The notes under the pieces are model-generated. The model saw nothing but the letters and a program-made list of their open reading frames with translations. It was not told where the DNA came from and did no database searches. From contig NZ_BQHW01000003.1 of assembly GCF_021602025.1 (NCBI RefSeq), positions 1 to 64,000 on the forward strand: a DNA stretch of 64,000 nt, read 5' to 3'. Source of the stretch: Pseudomonas ceruminis. Lineage in GTDB: Bacteria > Pseudomonadota > Gammaproteobacteria > Pseudomonadales > Pseudomonadaceae. Every line of letters starts with the position of its first letter. Position 1 is the stretch's first letter. Shown piece after piece: positions 7,814-16,242 of the stretch. The translations under genes and the position numbers were made by a program.

Positions 7814-8962
7814 ATGACCAGAGTCACCTGGCTGACCACGCTTGCCGCTGCCGCGGCGTTTGCGCTGCTGGCGCAGGCCGCCACCGAGCAGCAGTTCCAA
7901 AGCGAGGAGGGGCAGATCACCGTCAGTACTGTGGCCGACGGCCTACGCAACCCGTGGGCGCTGGCCTTCCTGCCAGGCGGCAAGGAAATGCTCGTCACCG
8001 AACGCCCCGGCAACCTGCGGGTGGTCAACGCCGAAGGCAAGGTCGGCCCGGCCATCAGCGGTGTGCCGAAGGTCTGGGCCGAGGGCCAGGGAGGTCTGCT
8101 GGATGTCGCCCTGTCGCCGACGTTTGCCAAGGACCGAACCGTCTACCTGTCGTATGCCGAGGAGGGGAGCGATGGCAAGGCCGGCACCACGGTCGGGCGC
8201 GGGCAACTGTCCGAGGACCAAGCACGGCTGGAAAACTTTACCGTGATCTTCCGTCAGCAGCCCAAGCTTTCGGTCGGCAATCACTTTGGTTCGCGGCTGG
8301 TATTTGACCGCGACGGCTACCTGTTCATCGCCCTGGGCGAGAACAACCAGCGCTCGACCGCACAGGACCTGGACAAGCTGCAGGGCAAGATCGTGCGCAT
8401 CCTGCCCGATGGCGAAGTGCCCAAGGACAACCCCTTCGTTGGCAGGGACAACGTACGCCCCGAGATCTGGTCGTTCGGCCATCGCAATCAGCAGGGAGCA
8501 GCGCTCAACCCCTGGACCGGCAAGCTCTGGACCCACGAACATGGGCCGCGCGGTGGTGACGAGATCAACATTGTGCAAGCGGGCAAGAACTACGGTTGGC
8601 CGATTGCCACGCACGGCATCAATTACTCGCTCCTGCCAATCCCCGAGGCCAAGGGCAAGCATGTCGACGGTATGGTCGACCCTCACCATGTCTGGGAGCA
8701 ATCGCCTGGCATCAGCGGCATGGCCTTCTATGACAGCCCCACGTTCAAGCCTTGGGATCACAACGTGTTCATTGGTGCGCTGGCCGCCCAGGAGTTGATC
8801 CGCCTGCAACTGGACGGTGACAAGGTCGTGCATGAAGAGCGTTTGCTGGCGGATTTGAAAGCGCGCATCCGCGATGTACGGGTAGGGCCGGATGGGTACC
8901 TGTACGTGCTGACCGATGACAAGGACGGGCGGTTGCTGAAGGTTGGCCTGAGCGAGGATTAA
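7814..8962 (+). CDS. PQQ-dependent soluble aldose sugar dehydrogenase (GSDH/YliI family)
   Basis: A periplasmic six-bladed propeller enzyme that oxidises aldoses with pyrroloquinoline quinone. The 382-residue product has a signal peptide (LAAAAAFALLAQA) and family blocks GLRNPWALAFLPGGKEMLVTER, SVGNHFGSRLVFDRDGYLFIALGE, WSFGHRNQQGAALNPWTG and HEHGPRGGDEINIV, which carry the PQQ and calcium ligands. The ATG at 7814 follows AAAGGAATCCTGC; an upstream in-frame start would lengthen the signal peptide oddly. The physiological substrate is unknown; this family has broad aldose activity. Confidence 0.9.
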   Translation: MTRVTWLTTLAAAAAFALLAQAATEQQFQSEEGQITVSTVADGLRNPWALAFLPGGKEMLVTERPGNLRVVNAEGKVGPAISGVPKVWAEGQGGLLDVALSPTFAKDRTVYLSYAEEGSDGKAGTTVGRGQLSEDQARLENFTVIFRQQPKLSVGNHFGSRLVFDRDGYLFIALGENNQRSTAQDLDKLQGKIVRILPDGEVPKDNPFVGRDNVRPEIWSFGHRNQQGAALNPWTGKLWTHEHGPRGGDEINIVQAGKNYGWPIATHGINYSLLPIPEAKGKHVDGMVDPHHVWEQSPGISGMAFYDSPTFKPWDHNVFIGALAAQELIRLQLDGDKVVHEERLLADLKARIRDVRVGPDGYLYVLTDDKDGRLLKVGLSED

Positions 8963-9002
8963 AGCGGGTTGCTGGTGTCATGGCCTTTGAAGATAATGCG
9001 CC

Positions 9003-10109
9003 ATGGCGCTCGATCCCCGCTTTCTCTACCACAAAGCTCTAGCTGAGCAAGGCTACGCTGCCGATCCGGCTCAAGCCCGGGCCGTCTGCGCCCTGCAAGC
9101 CTGTTTCGAGGCCGTCGAGCATGGCGGCCCCGCCCGGGGGCTCTACCTGTGGGGCCCGGTCGGTCGGGGCAAGACCTGGCTCATGGACCTGTTCCACCGC
9201 AGCCTGAGCATTCCGGCCCAGCGCCAGCACTTCCACCATTTCATGGCCTGGGTCCATCAGCGTCTGTTCCAGCTCAACGGCACCGCCGACCCGCTGCAAG
9301 CCCTTGCCCGTGAGCTGGCCGGGCGAATCCGGGTGTTGTGCTTTGACGAACTGTTCGTCAGCGATATTGGCGATGCGATCATCCTTGGCCGTCTGTTCCA
9401 GGTACTGTTCGAGCAGGGCGTGGTGGTCGTTGCCACCTCCAACCAGCCGCCGCAGCAGCTGTACCGCGACGGTTTCAATCGCGAGCGTTTCCTGCCGGCC
9501 ATCCGCGCCATCGAACGTCACATGCAGGTGCTTGCCGTGGCTGGCGAACAAGACCATCGCTTGCATCCCGGTGCTGCCTGCCAGCGTTATTGGGTAGCGC
9601 AGGCGGGTAAGGCAGGGGCACTTGAAGCGGTGTTCCAGCAGCTAAGCCCGGGGGACCCCGGCAGCGTCCAGCCGCTGGTGATCGGCTCACGGCAGGTCCG
9701 GGTTATCCGGTACAGCGCTCAGGCGATCTGGTGCCGCTTTACGGATCTTTGCGAGCAACCCCTGGCGGCTATGGATTTCATGGCCCTGTGCGACCGATTT
9801 CCGGCGATCCTGGTGGAGGGCATACCGGCGCTGGGCGGTGAGCAGCGGGCCGGGCGTATCGCCCGTGGCACCGAGGATGGCGCCTCGCGGGTCATGGCCG
9901 GGGACCGTGAGCTGCCGGCGTTGTCACCCAAGGATGACGCCGTGCGCCGCTTCATTGCCCTGGTCGACGAATGCTACGACCGTAGGGTAGCGCTGTATCT
10001 TGAAGCGCAGGTACCGCTCGATGCGCTCTACACTCAAGGGTATCTGGCATTTCCGTACCAAAGGACCTTGAGCCGGCTACGGGAGATGCAACTGCAACGC
10101 TTCGCCTGA
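9003..10109 (+). CDS. zapE: Cell division ATPase ZapE (AFG1 family)
   Basis: A 368-residue AFG1-like P-loop ATPase. Walker A is GPVGRGKT (residues 51-58); Walker B is in RVLCFDELFVSDIGDA; the sensor region VVVATSNQPPQQLYRDGFNRERFLP is conserved. In E. coli ZapE binds the Z ring and promotes constriction under stress. E. coli ZapE is of similar length. A second AFG1 paralogue is common in pseudomonads, so this could be that copy and not the principal ZapE. A dinB-like gene follows 12 bases later and is probably cotranscribed. Confidence 0.85.
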   Translation: MALDPRFLYHKALAEQGYAADPAQARAVCALQACFEAVEHGGPARGLYLWGPVGRGKTWLMDLFHRSLSIPAQRQHFHHFMAWVHQRLFQLNGTADPLQALARELAGRIRVLCFDELFVSDIGDAIILGRLFQVLFEQGVVVVATSNQPPQQLYRDGFNRERFLPAIRAIERHMQVLAVAGEQDHRLHPGAACQRYWVAQAGKAGALEAVFQQLSPGDPGSVQPLVIGSRQVRVIRYSAQAIWCRFTDLCEQPLAAMDFMALCDRFPAILVEGIPALGGEQRAGRIARGTEDGASRVMAGDRELPALSPKDDAVRRFIALVDECYDRRVALYLEAQVPLDALYTQGYLAFPYQRTLSRLREMQLQRFA

Positions 10110-10121
10110 AGGAGCCGAACC

Positions 10122-10703
10122 ATGGAGCCTTTGTCCCATCACCTGCTGACCCAGGCCTACAACAATGGCTGGGCCAACCACCGGTTATACAAGGCCTGCC
10201 TGCAATTGACCCAGGACGAGTTCGTCGCCCCTCGCTGCAGCTTTTTCCCGTCGATCAAGGCCACCCTCAATCATCTGCTGACAGTGGACTGGTTCTACCT
10301 GCACATGCTCGAGTGCGAGCAGCGTGGGGAGGCGCCGGGCCAGGACGGCGAGCGTTTTTTCCGGCCCGAGCAGCCGTTCGCCACCTGTACCGACCTGTAT
10401 GCCGAACAGGCCCAGGCCGACCATCGGCTAATCGCTTATTGCAGTGGGTTACTCGACAACCAGTTGGCTCGCTACGTCAGCATAGTGCGGCCCGATCGGG
10501 TGCAGCGCGAGCAGCGTCTGCGCTTGCTGGCGCATCTGTTCGAGCACCAGATCCATCACCGCGGGCAGGTGCACGCGATGCTCAGCGACACAATGGTGCG
10601 GCCGCCGCAGCTGGATGAATTCTTCTGCGAGGAAGAGGCCGGGTTGCGTGAGGTGGATTTTGCCGAGCTGGGGTGGAGCGAAGCGCACATCTGGCAGTGC
10701 TAG
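10122..10703 (+). CDS. DinB family protein
   Basis: A 193-residue four-helix-bundle protein of the DinB/YfiT superfamily. His residues expected to bind metal appear in LNHLLTVDWFYLHM and in HLFEHQIHHRGQVHAML near residues 145-155. The family holds metal-dependent transferases and damage-inducible proteins of mostly unknown substrate, including thiol transferases. The start at 10122 follows GGAGCCGAACC. The gene is 12 bases after the ZapE-like gene and converges with a hydrolase gene; a GC-rich hairpin (10703-10719) separates them. Confidence 0.8.
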   Translation: MEPLSHHLLTQAYNNGWANHRLYKACLQLTQDEFVAPRCSFFPSIKATLNHLLTVDWFYLHMLECEQRGEAPGQDGERFFRPEQPFATCTDLYAEQAQADHRLIAYCSGLLDNQLARYVSIVRPDRVQREQRLRLLAHLFEHQIHHRGQVHAMLSDTMVRPPQLDEFFCEEEAGLREVDFAELGWSEAHIWQC

Positions 10704-10719
10704 GGGCGCGAGGCGCCCC
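10703..10719. terminator. GC hairpin between convergent genes
   Basis: GGGGCGC-GAG-GCGCCCC forms a perfect 7-bp stem just after the dinB-like stop codon and before the end of the convergent hydrolase gene. There is no clear T run on either side, so its role as an intrinsic terminator is tentative. Confidence 0.4.
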
Positions 10720-10728
10720 TTCGCCGCA

Positions 10729-11727
10729 TCAGTGGCCAAGCCACTCGATCAGTGTCTTGTTGAAGCGCCGCGGCTCCTCGATCTGCGGCGCATGCCCCAT
10801 GCCTTCGAAGGTGACCAGCTCACCGTTCGGGATCAACTTGGCCACTTCTGGCCCGAGCACCTTGTAGTTACCCAGCTTGGCCTTGACCTGCGGCGGCGCG
10901 ATATCGCTGCCAATCGCCGTGGTGTCCTGGTCGCCGATCAGCAGCAGGGTGGGCATCTTCAAGTCCTTGAACTCGTGGTACACCGGCTGGGTGAAAATCA
11001 TGTCGTAGATAAGCGCCGAGTTCCACGCCACCGCTTCGTGCCCCGGCCCTTTGTTCAGGCCCACCAGCATCTGCACCCAGCGTTCGTATTCAGGTTTCCA
11101 GCGTCCCGCGTAGTACGTCTTGCGTTCATACTCGCGTACCCCCTCGGCATCGAGTTTAAGCTCGCGGGCATACCATTGGTCCACCGTACGGTAGGGTACG
11201 CCCAGCGCTTTCCAGTCCTCCAGACCGATCGGGTTGACCATCGCCAGGCGTTCGACTTGTTGCGGGTACATCAGGGCGTAGCGGGTGGCGAGCATGCCAC
11301 CGGTGGAGTGGCCGAGGATGATCGCTTGCTTGATGCCCAGTTGCTCCAGCAAGGCATGGGTGTTGATGGCCAACTGCTGGAAGCTGTATTGGTAAGCCGC
11401 CGGTTTGCTCGCGGTGCAGAAACCGACCTGGTCTGGCGCGATGACCCGGTAGCCGGCCTGGCTCAGTGCATCGATGGTGGTTTCCCAGGTGGCGGCGCAG
11501 AAGTTCTTGCCGTGCATCAGCACCACGCTATGGCCATTGGCCTGGCCTTTGGCGGGGACGTCCATATAACCCATTTGCAAGTTCTGGCCCTGGGACTGGA
11601 AATCGAAATGCCGGAGTGGGTGAGGGTAGCTGAAACCTTCGAGCTGTTTACCGTAGGTGGGCGATTCGGCGGCGATGGCCGGTGCGCCGACAAGGCAGGC
11701 CAGGGCCAGGGCGGTTGCGCGCAGCAT
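10729..11727 (-). CDS. Secreted alpha/beta hydrolase
   Basis: A 332-residue alpha/beta-hydrolase with a signal peptide (MLRATALALACLVGAPAIAA), so it acts in the periplasm or outside the cell. The nucleophile elbow is GHSTGG (after LGIKQAIIL), the acid is likely in LLIGDQDTTA, and the His in GMGHAPQIEEP. The oxyanion strand is SVVLMHGKNFCAATW. It resembles haloalkane-dehalogenase or epoxide-hydrolase-like esterases, but the Ser nucleophile points to an esterase-type activity. The substrate is unknown. Confidence 0.85.
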   Translation of the reverse strand: MLRATALALACLVGAPAIAAESPTYGKQLEGFSYPHPLRHFDFQSQGQNLQMGYMDVPAKGQANGHSVVLMHGKNFCAATWETTIDALSQAGYRVIAPDQVGFCTASKPAAYQYSFQQLAINTHALLEQLGIKQAIILGHSTGGMLATRYALMYPQQVERLAMVNPIGLEDWKALGVPYRTVDQWYARELKLDAEGVREYERKTYYAGRWKPEYERWVQMLVGLNKGPGHEAVAWNSALIYDMIFTQPVYHEFKDLKMPTLLLIGDQDTTAIGSDIAPPQVKAKLGNYKVLGPEVAKLIPNGELVTFEGMGHAPQIEEPRRFNKTLIEWLGH

Positions 11728-11802
11728 GGGTGCACTCCGTGTAGGACCATGTAGGAATTGGCGACTTTAGCAGCCGGTAGCACACCTTAAACGTTAAAGG
11801 TG

Positions 11803-12240
11803 TTACCAGGGATGAAACCAGCCGAGGGTAACCATTGCCACTACGGCATATCGCCCGCCCTTGGCCAAGGTCACCAGCAGCAGGAACCGCCAGAATGGCT
11901 CGCGCATGATCCCCGCGATCAGGGTCAACGGGTCGCCGATTACCGGCATCCAGCTCAGCAGCAGTGACCATTGCCCCCAGCGCTGGTAACGCTGCTGGGC
12001 GCGTTCCAGCTGGGCGGCGTTGAATGGAAACCAGCGTTTGTCGCGCAGGTGCTCGATGGCTCGGCCCAGCAACCAGTTGACCACCGAACCGAGCACATTG
12101 CCCAGGGTGGCGACCAGCAGCAAGGTCAGCCAGGCATCGGGCTGCCGGAGAAGCAGGCCCACCAGCACTGCTTCCGATTGCATTGGCAACAGGGTGGCGG
12201 CCCCGAAGGCGCTGAGGAACAGTGCCCAAAGGCTGAGCAT
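11803..12240 (-). CDS. YqaA family membrane protein (DedA/SNARE-associated type)
   Basis: A 145-residue inner-membrane protein of the VTT/DedA-like YqaA family, with hydrophobic segments near residues 5-30, 38-58, 92-112 and 120-142. The family signature SWMPVIGDPLTLIAGIMREPFWRF is present. DedA-type proteins are linked to lipid-carrier translocation and membrane homeostasis; the role of YqaA itself is not established. Its ATG overlaps the stop of the upstream DUF411 gene by one base (TGATG), so the two are translationally coupled. Confidence 0.85.
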   Translation of the reverse strand: MLSLWALFLSAFGAATLLPMQSEAVLVGLLLRQPDAWLTLLLVATLGNVLGSVVNWLLGRAIEHLRDKRWFPFNAAQLERAQQRYQRWGQWSLLLSWMPVIGDPLTLIAGIMREPFWRFLLLVTLAKGGRYAVVAMVTLGWFHPW

Positions 12241-12668
12241 CAGTAGTTGGCGACTACGGTGTCCTGGCCATCCTGGGTCACCCCGATGACCTGGTAGGCG
12301 TCCTTGTGGTCCCCCATTTCCATGCCTGGCGAGCCCATCGGCATGCCTGGCACGGCCAGGCCTTTGAGATCATTGCGCTTGGCCAGCAGGCGCACTTGCT
12401 CGGCAGGCACATGGCCCTCGACGAACTTGCCGTCGATCACGCCGGTGTGGCACGACGCCAGGCGCGGCGCCACGCCCAGGCGCTGTTTGACGGCGCTCAT
12501 GTTCGGTTCGACATGGTCGTTCACGGTAAAACCATTATCGCGCAGATGGCTGATCCAGGCTTTGCAGCAGCCACAGTTGGGGTCGCGGTAGACATCGATG
12601 GTGTCGGCCGCTTGGGCCAGGCCGCTGATGGCCAGCAGACCAAAGGTGATCAGGTGTTTACGCAGCAT
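12240..12668 (-). CDS. DUF411 domain periplasmic metal-binding protein
   Basis: A 142-residue exported protein with a signal peptide (LITFGLLAISGLAQAA) and a thioredoxin-like DUF411 domain. The N-terminal DPNCGCCKAW motif and a later SCHTGVIDG cysteine are the presumed metal ligands. A Met-rich stretch (GMPMGSPGMEMGDH) also suggests copper binding. DUF411 proteins sit in copper-resistance loci in other bacteria, but here there are no other copper genes. The start used (MLRKHL) is two codons after the first ATG. It overlaps YqaA. Confidence 0.85.
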   Translation of the reverse strand: MLRKHLITFGLLAISGLAQAADTIDVYRDPNCGCCKAWISHLRDNGFTVNDHVEPNMSAVKQRLGVAPRLASCHTGVIDGKFVEGHVPAEQVRLLAKRNDLKGLAVPGMPMGSPGMEMGDHKDAYQVIGVTQDGQDTVVANY

Positions 12669-12770
12669 GGTCAAACAACTCCTTGAAAATGCACAGGCAT
12701 ACCGATCGTGTTCGCCAGGATACTTGCCTGCCGGGCCTGTCAGGTGGCTTAGGCAAACATTACAACCTTG

Positions 12771-14105
12771 TCAGGCAGCCTGCTCGTCAGGGTCCAGATC
12801 GCGCATCAGCAAACCATACTCCAGCGCGACCTGCTCTGGAATCGGCAAATACACGGTGTGGCCGTCGCCGGGCGCCACGTCGATGGCCTGCTGTTGGCCG
12901 TTGCACAAACGGTGCAGGTCGAAGTGATAGTTGCCGCGCGGGGTCATCAGCTCCAGGTGGTCCCCTATTGCGAAGCGATTCTTCACCTTGACCTCGGCCA
13001 GGCCGTTCACACGTACGCCGGTGAGTTCGCCCACGAACTGCTGGCGTTCTGACAGAGAATTGCCGCGCAGGTAGTTCTGGTATTCGTCGTGCACATGACG
13101 GCGCAGGAAACCTTCGGTATAGCCCCGTTGAGCCAGCGACTCGAGGTTGCCCATCAGGGTCACGTCGAAGGGCCGCCCCGCCGCAGCGTCGTCGATGGCC
13201 TGGCGGTAGGACTGTACGGCGCGAGCGCAGTAGAAGTGCGACTTGGTACGGCCCTCGATTTTCAGCGAATGCACGCCCATGGCTGCCAGGCGCTCGACGT
13301 GCTGGATGGCGCGCAAATCCTTGGCGTTCATGATGTAGGTACCGTGCTCATCCTCGAAGGCCGGCATTTCGGTACCCGGGCGGTTGCTCTCTTGCAGCAG
13401 GAACACGTGCTCGGTTGGTGCACCCAGGCCCAGCGTCGGCTCGACTTCACGCACGATTTCGCCAGCAATGTTTTCGGTCGCCGGTGTGGCCTCGTACTTC
13501 CAGCGGCAGGCGTTGGTGCAGGCACCCTGGTTGGCATCGCGCTTGTTGAGGTAGCCCGATAACAGGCAGCGCCCGGAATAGGCCATGCACAGGGCACCGT
13601 GGACGAACACTTCGAGTTCCATGCCCGGCACCTGCTGGCGGATCTCCTCGATTTCTTCCAGCGACAGCTCGCGTGACAGGATCACCCGGCTCAGGCCCAG
13701 TTGCTGCCAGAACTGCACACTCGCCCAGTTGACGGTATTGGCCTGCACCGACAGGTGTACCGGCATGTGCGGGAAGTGCTGGCGCACCAGCATGATCAGG
13801 CCGGGGTCGGACATGATCAGGGCGTCGGGGGCCATCGCGACCACAGGAGCCAGGTCCTTGAGAAAGGTCTTCAGCTTGGCATTGTGCGGGGCGATGTTGA
13901 CCACCACGTAGAAGCGCTTGCCCAGTGCATGCGCCTGCTCGATGCCCAACGCCAGGTTTGCGTGATCGAAGGCGTTGTTACGCACGCGCAAACTGTAGCG
14001 TGGCTGGCCTGCGTAGACCGCATCGGCACCGTAGGCGAATGCGTAGCGCATGGTCTTGAGGGTACCGGCAGGGGCCAGCAGTTCGGGCTTGGCGGGAAGG
14101 GTCAT
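12771..14105 (-). CDS. trhP: U32 family tRNA hydroxylation protein, TrhP/YegQ type
   Basis: A 444-residue U32 protein, the family length for YegQ/TrhP. The diagnostic U32 signature EVFVHGALCMAYSGRCLLS is present, with further Cys in GACTNACRWKYE that supply Fe-S ligands. In E. coli TrhP makes 5-hydroxyuridine at tRNA position 34 by an oxygen-independent, prephenate-dependent route, while TrhO uses O2. A perfect Anr box at 14159-14172, with TAGCAT spaced for class II activation, lies upstream and suggests more expression under low oxygen. The older annotation as a collagenase-like peptidase is probably wrong. Confidence 0.87.
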   Translation of the reverse strand: MTLPAKPELLAPAGTLKTMRYAFAYGADAVYAGQPRYSLRVRNNAFDHANLALGIEQAHALGKRFYVVVNIAPHNAKLKTFLKDLAPVVAMAPDALIMSDPGLIMLVRQHFPHMPVHLSVQANTVNWASVQFWQQLGLSRVILSRELSLEEIEEIRQQVPGMELEVFVHGALCMAYSGRCLLSGYLNKRDANQGACTNACRWKYEATPATENIAGEIVREVEPTLGLGAPTEHVFLLQESNRPGTEMPAFEDEHGTYIMNAKDLRAIQHVERLAAMGVHSLKIEGRTKSHFYCARAVQSYRQAIDDAAAGRPFDVTLMGNLESLAQRGYTEGFLRRHVHDEYQNYLRGNSLSERQQFVGELTGVRVNGLAEVKVKNRFAIGDHLELMTPRGNYHFDLHRLCNGQQQAIDVAPGDGHTVYLPIPEQVALEYGLLMRDLDPDEQAA

Positions 14106-14158
14106 AGGCGCACCGGGGCAAAAGGCGCGGATGCTAAGCCATGGCAGCGTTGGCGATA

Positions 14159-14172
14159 TTGATTTGAATCAA
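14159..14172. promoter_or_regulatory. Anr/FNR box upstream of trhP
   Basis: TTGAT-TTGA-ATCAA is a perfect Anr/FNR palindrome, 54-67 bases before the trhP ATG. A TAGCAT -10-like hexamer on the minus strand (14131-14136) would put the transcription start near 14124 and the box centre near -41.5. It lies in the 308-bp gap shared with the divergent aconitase X gene. I see no other gene in that gap. Confidence 0.75.
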
Positions 14173-14413
14173 GGCAGGCATGGCGCTGCTCGGGGGTATC
14201 AATTTTTAGGACAACACACGCAATCGGGTACGCCCCAAAATCTGTTAACCGCTGTAGCATCGTACGCCTCAGTCCAATGGTTCATGCCGGCCAGTACCCT
14301 GTACAAAATGAACCGCTCGTTCACTGTGCAGCCTGTCAGCTCCCAGAAAAACTAAAAGGTGACGGCGGCCCACAGGGTCGCCACGCTTGAAGAATCGAAC
14401 ACCGAGGTTAGCG

Positions 14414-16162
14414 ATGATGGATGAGGTGAAAAACCATAGCGGCCGTAGCTTGGTTGGCGGAGCAGCGCAGGGCGAGCTGCTGTTTGCGGACGTGGGGCTC
14501 AGCTTCTGGGGTGGGGTCAATTCATGCACAGGGGAGGTGATTGACCAGCACCACCCCCTTGCAGGCCAGTATCTGGCGGGGCGGGTGCTGGCCATTCCTT
14601 CGGGTCGAGGCTCGTGCACCGGAAGCAGCGTCATGATGGAGTTGATCAGCTCCGGCCATGCACCTGCAGCATTGATCCTTGCTGAAGTCGATGAAATCCT
14701 GACCCTTGGTGTGTTGTTGGCCGAAATGATCTATGACCGCTCACTGCCGGTGATCAGTATCGGCAAGGAGGCGTTTGCCGCGCTGAGCGATTGCCGCTAT
14801 GCCCGGGTGAGCGATCAGGGCGTGCAAGCAGCGGTGCACGCCCTGGCGGGTGATTTCATCCCCGCCAAGCCCACGCCTGTCTCGGACTTTACACAAAGCC
14901 CGGTCATCTTGACTGAGCAAGATCGCAGACTGCTTGAGGGTGTGCGAGGCAAGGCGGCCCAGGTGGCGATGCAGGTGGTGTTGCGCATGGCTGAGTTGCA
15001 GGGGGCCAAGGCACTGATTGATGTCACCCAGGCACATATCGATGGCTGCATCTACACCGGCCCCGCCAGCCTTCGCTTCGCTGAGCAGTTGGTCGCGTGG
15101 GGCGCCCAGGTCGTCGTGCCTACCACCTTGAACTCGATTTCAGTCGACCAGCGCCGTTGGCGCGACCTGGGTGTCGACCCACAATTCGGCGAGCCTGCCA
15201 GCGCATTGGGCAGTGCCTACATGGCAATGGGGGCACGCTTGAGCTACACGTGCGCCCCCTACCTGCTAGACACCGCGCCAAAGGCGGGAGAGCAGATCGT
15301 GTGGGCCGAGTCCAACGCTGTGGTCTATGCCAACAGTGTTCTGGCGGCGCGGACGTTGAAGTATCCAGACTACTTGGACATCTGCATTGCGATCTGTGGC
15401 CGCGCGCCGCTGTCCGGGTGCCACCTGGACGCAAACAGAAGGGCTCAGCTACGCATCGACGTGGCCATGCCGGGCCAGGTTGATGATGCGTTCTATCCAC
15501 TGCTTGGCTACCACGTCGGCTTGCTTGCCGGTAAGCGAATCCCGATCGTGTTCGGTCTGGAAAATGCGGCTCCAACCCTGGACCACCTCAAGGCCTTTTC
15601 AGCTGCCTTCGGCACCACCTCAGGGGCACCGCTTTTCCACATCGCGGGCGTCACGCCTGAAGCGCTGGTGCCTGAACAGGCCCTGGCACCAGGGGTAAGC
15701 CTCGAAACGCTGTCCATAACCCCCACCGACCTCATGGCCAGCTGGAAGCGCCTCAACAGTGCCCGCTCAGCGAACGTGGACATCGTTTCGCTGGGCAATC
15801 CCCATTTCTCGCTCACGGAGTTCCAAGCCTTGGCTGCGTTGTGCAAAGGCCTGCAGAAGGCATCGTCCACGGCACTGGTCATCACGTGCGGCCGTTCGGT
15901 TTACGAACAGGCAATCAAAGCCGGTTATGTAGCGCAGATTGAGCGTTTTGGTGCGCAGATCGTGAACGATACCTGCTGGTGCATGCTCGCGGAGCCAGTG
16001 ATCCCCCCAGCCGCCAAAACCGTGATGACCAACTCTGCGAAATTTGCCCACTACGCACCGGGCCTGGTTGGGCGTCCCGTGCATTTCGCCAGCTTGGCGG
16101 GGTGCGTCGCGGCGGCAACGCAAGGCCATACCGACAGTGCTTACCCCGCCTGGTTAGGCTGA
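14414..16162 (+). CDS. Fused aconitase X (DUF126 + DUF521), probable cis-3-hydroxy-L-proline dehydratase
   Basis: A 582-residue fusion of the small aconitase X domain (about 8-140, with SCTGEVIDQHHPLAGQ and SGRGSCTGSSVMMEL) and the large DUF521 domain (about 170-575). Cys-rich blocks QAHIDGCIYTG, CAPYLL and NDTCWCML match Fe-S and active-site positions of the family. Bacterial type I fused AcnX enzymes dehydrate cis-3-hydroxy-L-proline. The ATG at 14414 follows a GAGG; an upstream in-frame start is weaker. No other hydroxyproline genes are adjacent, so the substrate is inferred from family only. Confidence 0.8.
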   Translation: MMDEVKNHSGRSLVGGAAQGELLFADVGLSFWGGVNSCTGEVIDQHHPLAGQYLAGRVLAIPSGRGSCTGSSVMMELISSGHAPAALILAEVDEILTLGVLLAEMIYDRSLPVISIGKEAFAALSDCRYARVSDQGVQAAVHALAGDFIPAKPTPVSDFTQSPVILTEQDRRLLEGVRGKAAQVAMQVVLRMAELQGAKALIDVTQAHIDGCIYTGPASLRFAEQLVAWGAQVVVPTTLNSISVDQRRWRDLGVDPQFGEPASALGSAYMAMGARLSYTCAPYLLDTAPKAGEQIVWAESNAVVYANSVLAARTLKYPDYLDICIAICGRAPLSGCHLDANRRAQLRIDVAMPGQVDDAFYPLLGYHVGLLAGKRIPIVFGLENAAPTLDHLKAFSAAFGTTSGAPLFHIAGVTPEALVPEQALAPGVSLETLSITPTDLMASWKRLNSARSANVDIVSLGNPHFSLTEFQALAALCKGLQKASSTALVITCGRSVYEQAIKAGYVAQIERFGAQIVNDTCWCMLAEPVIPPAAKTVMTNSAKFAHYAPGLVGRPVHFASLAGCVAAATQGHTDSAYPAWLG

Positions 16163-16242
16163 CCGTTTTGAGGTGAATCACAGGTCAGGGCACTTTTCCG
16201 GTTGTGGCATGCACTAATATCCATGACACGCGAGGAGTGCAC

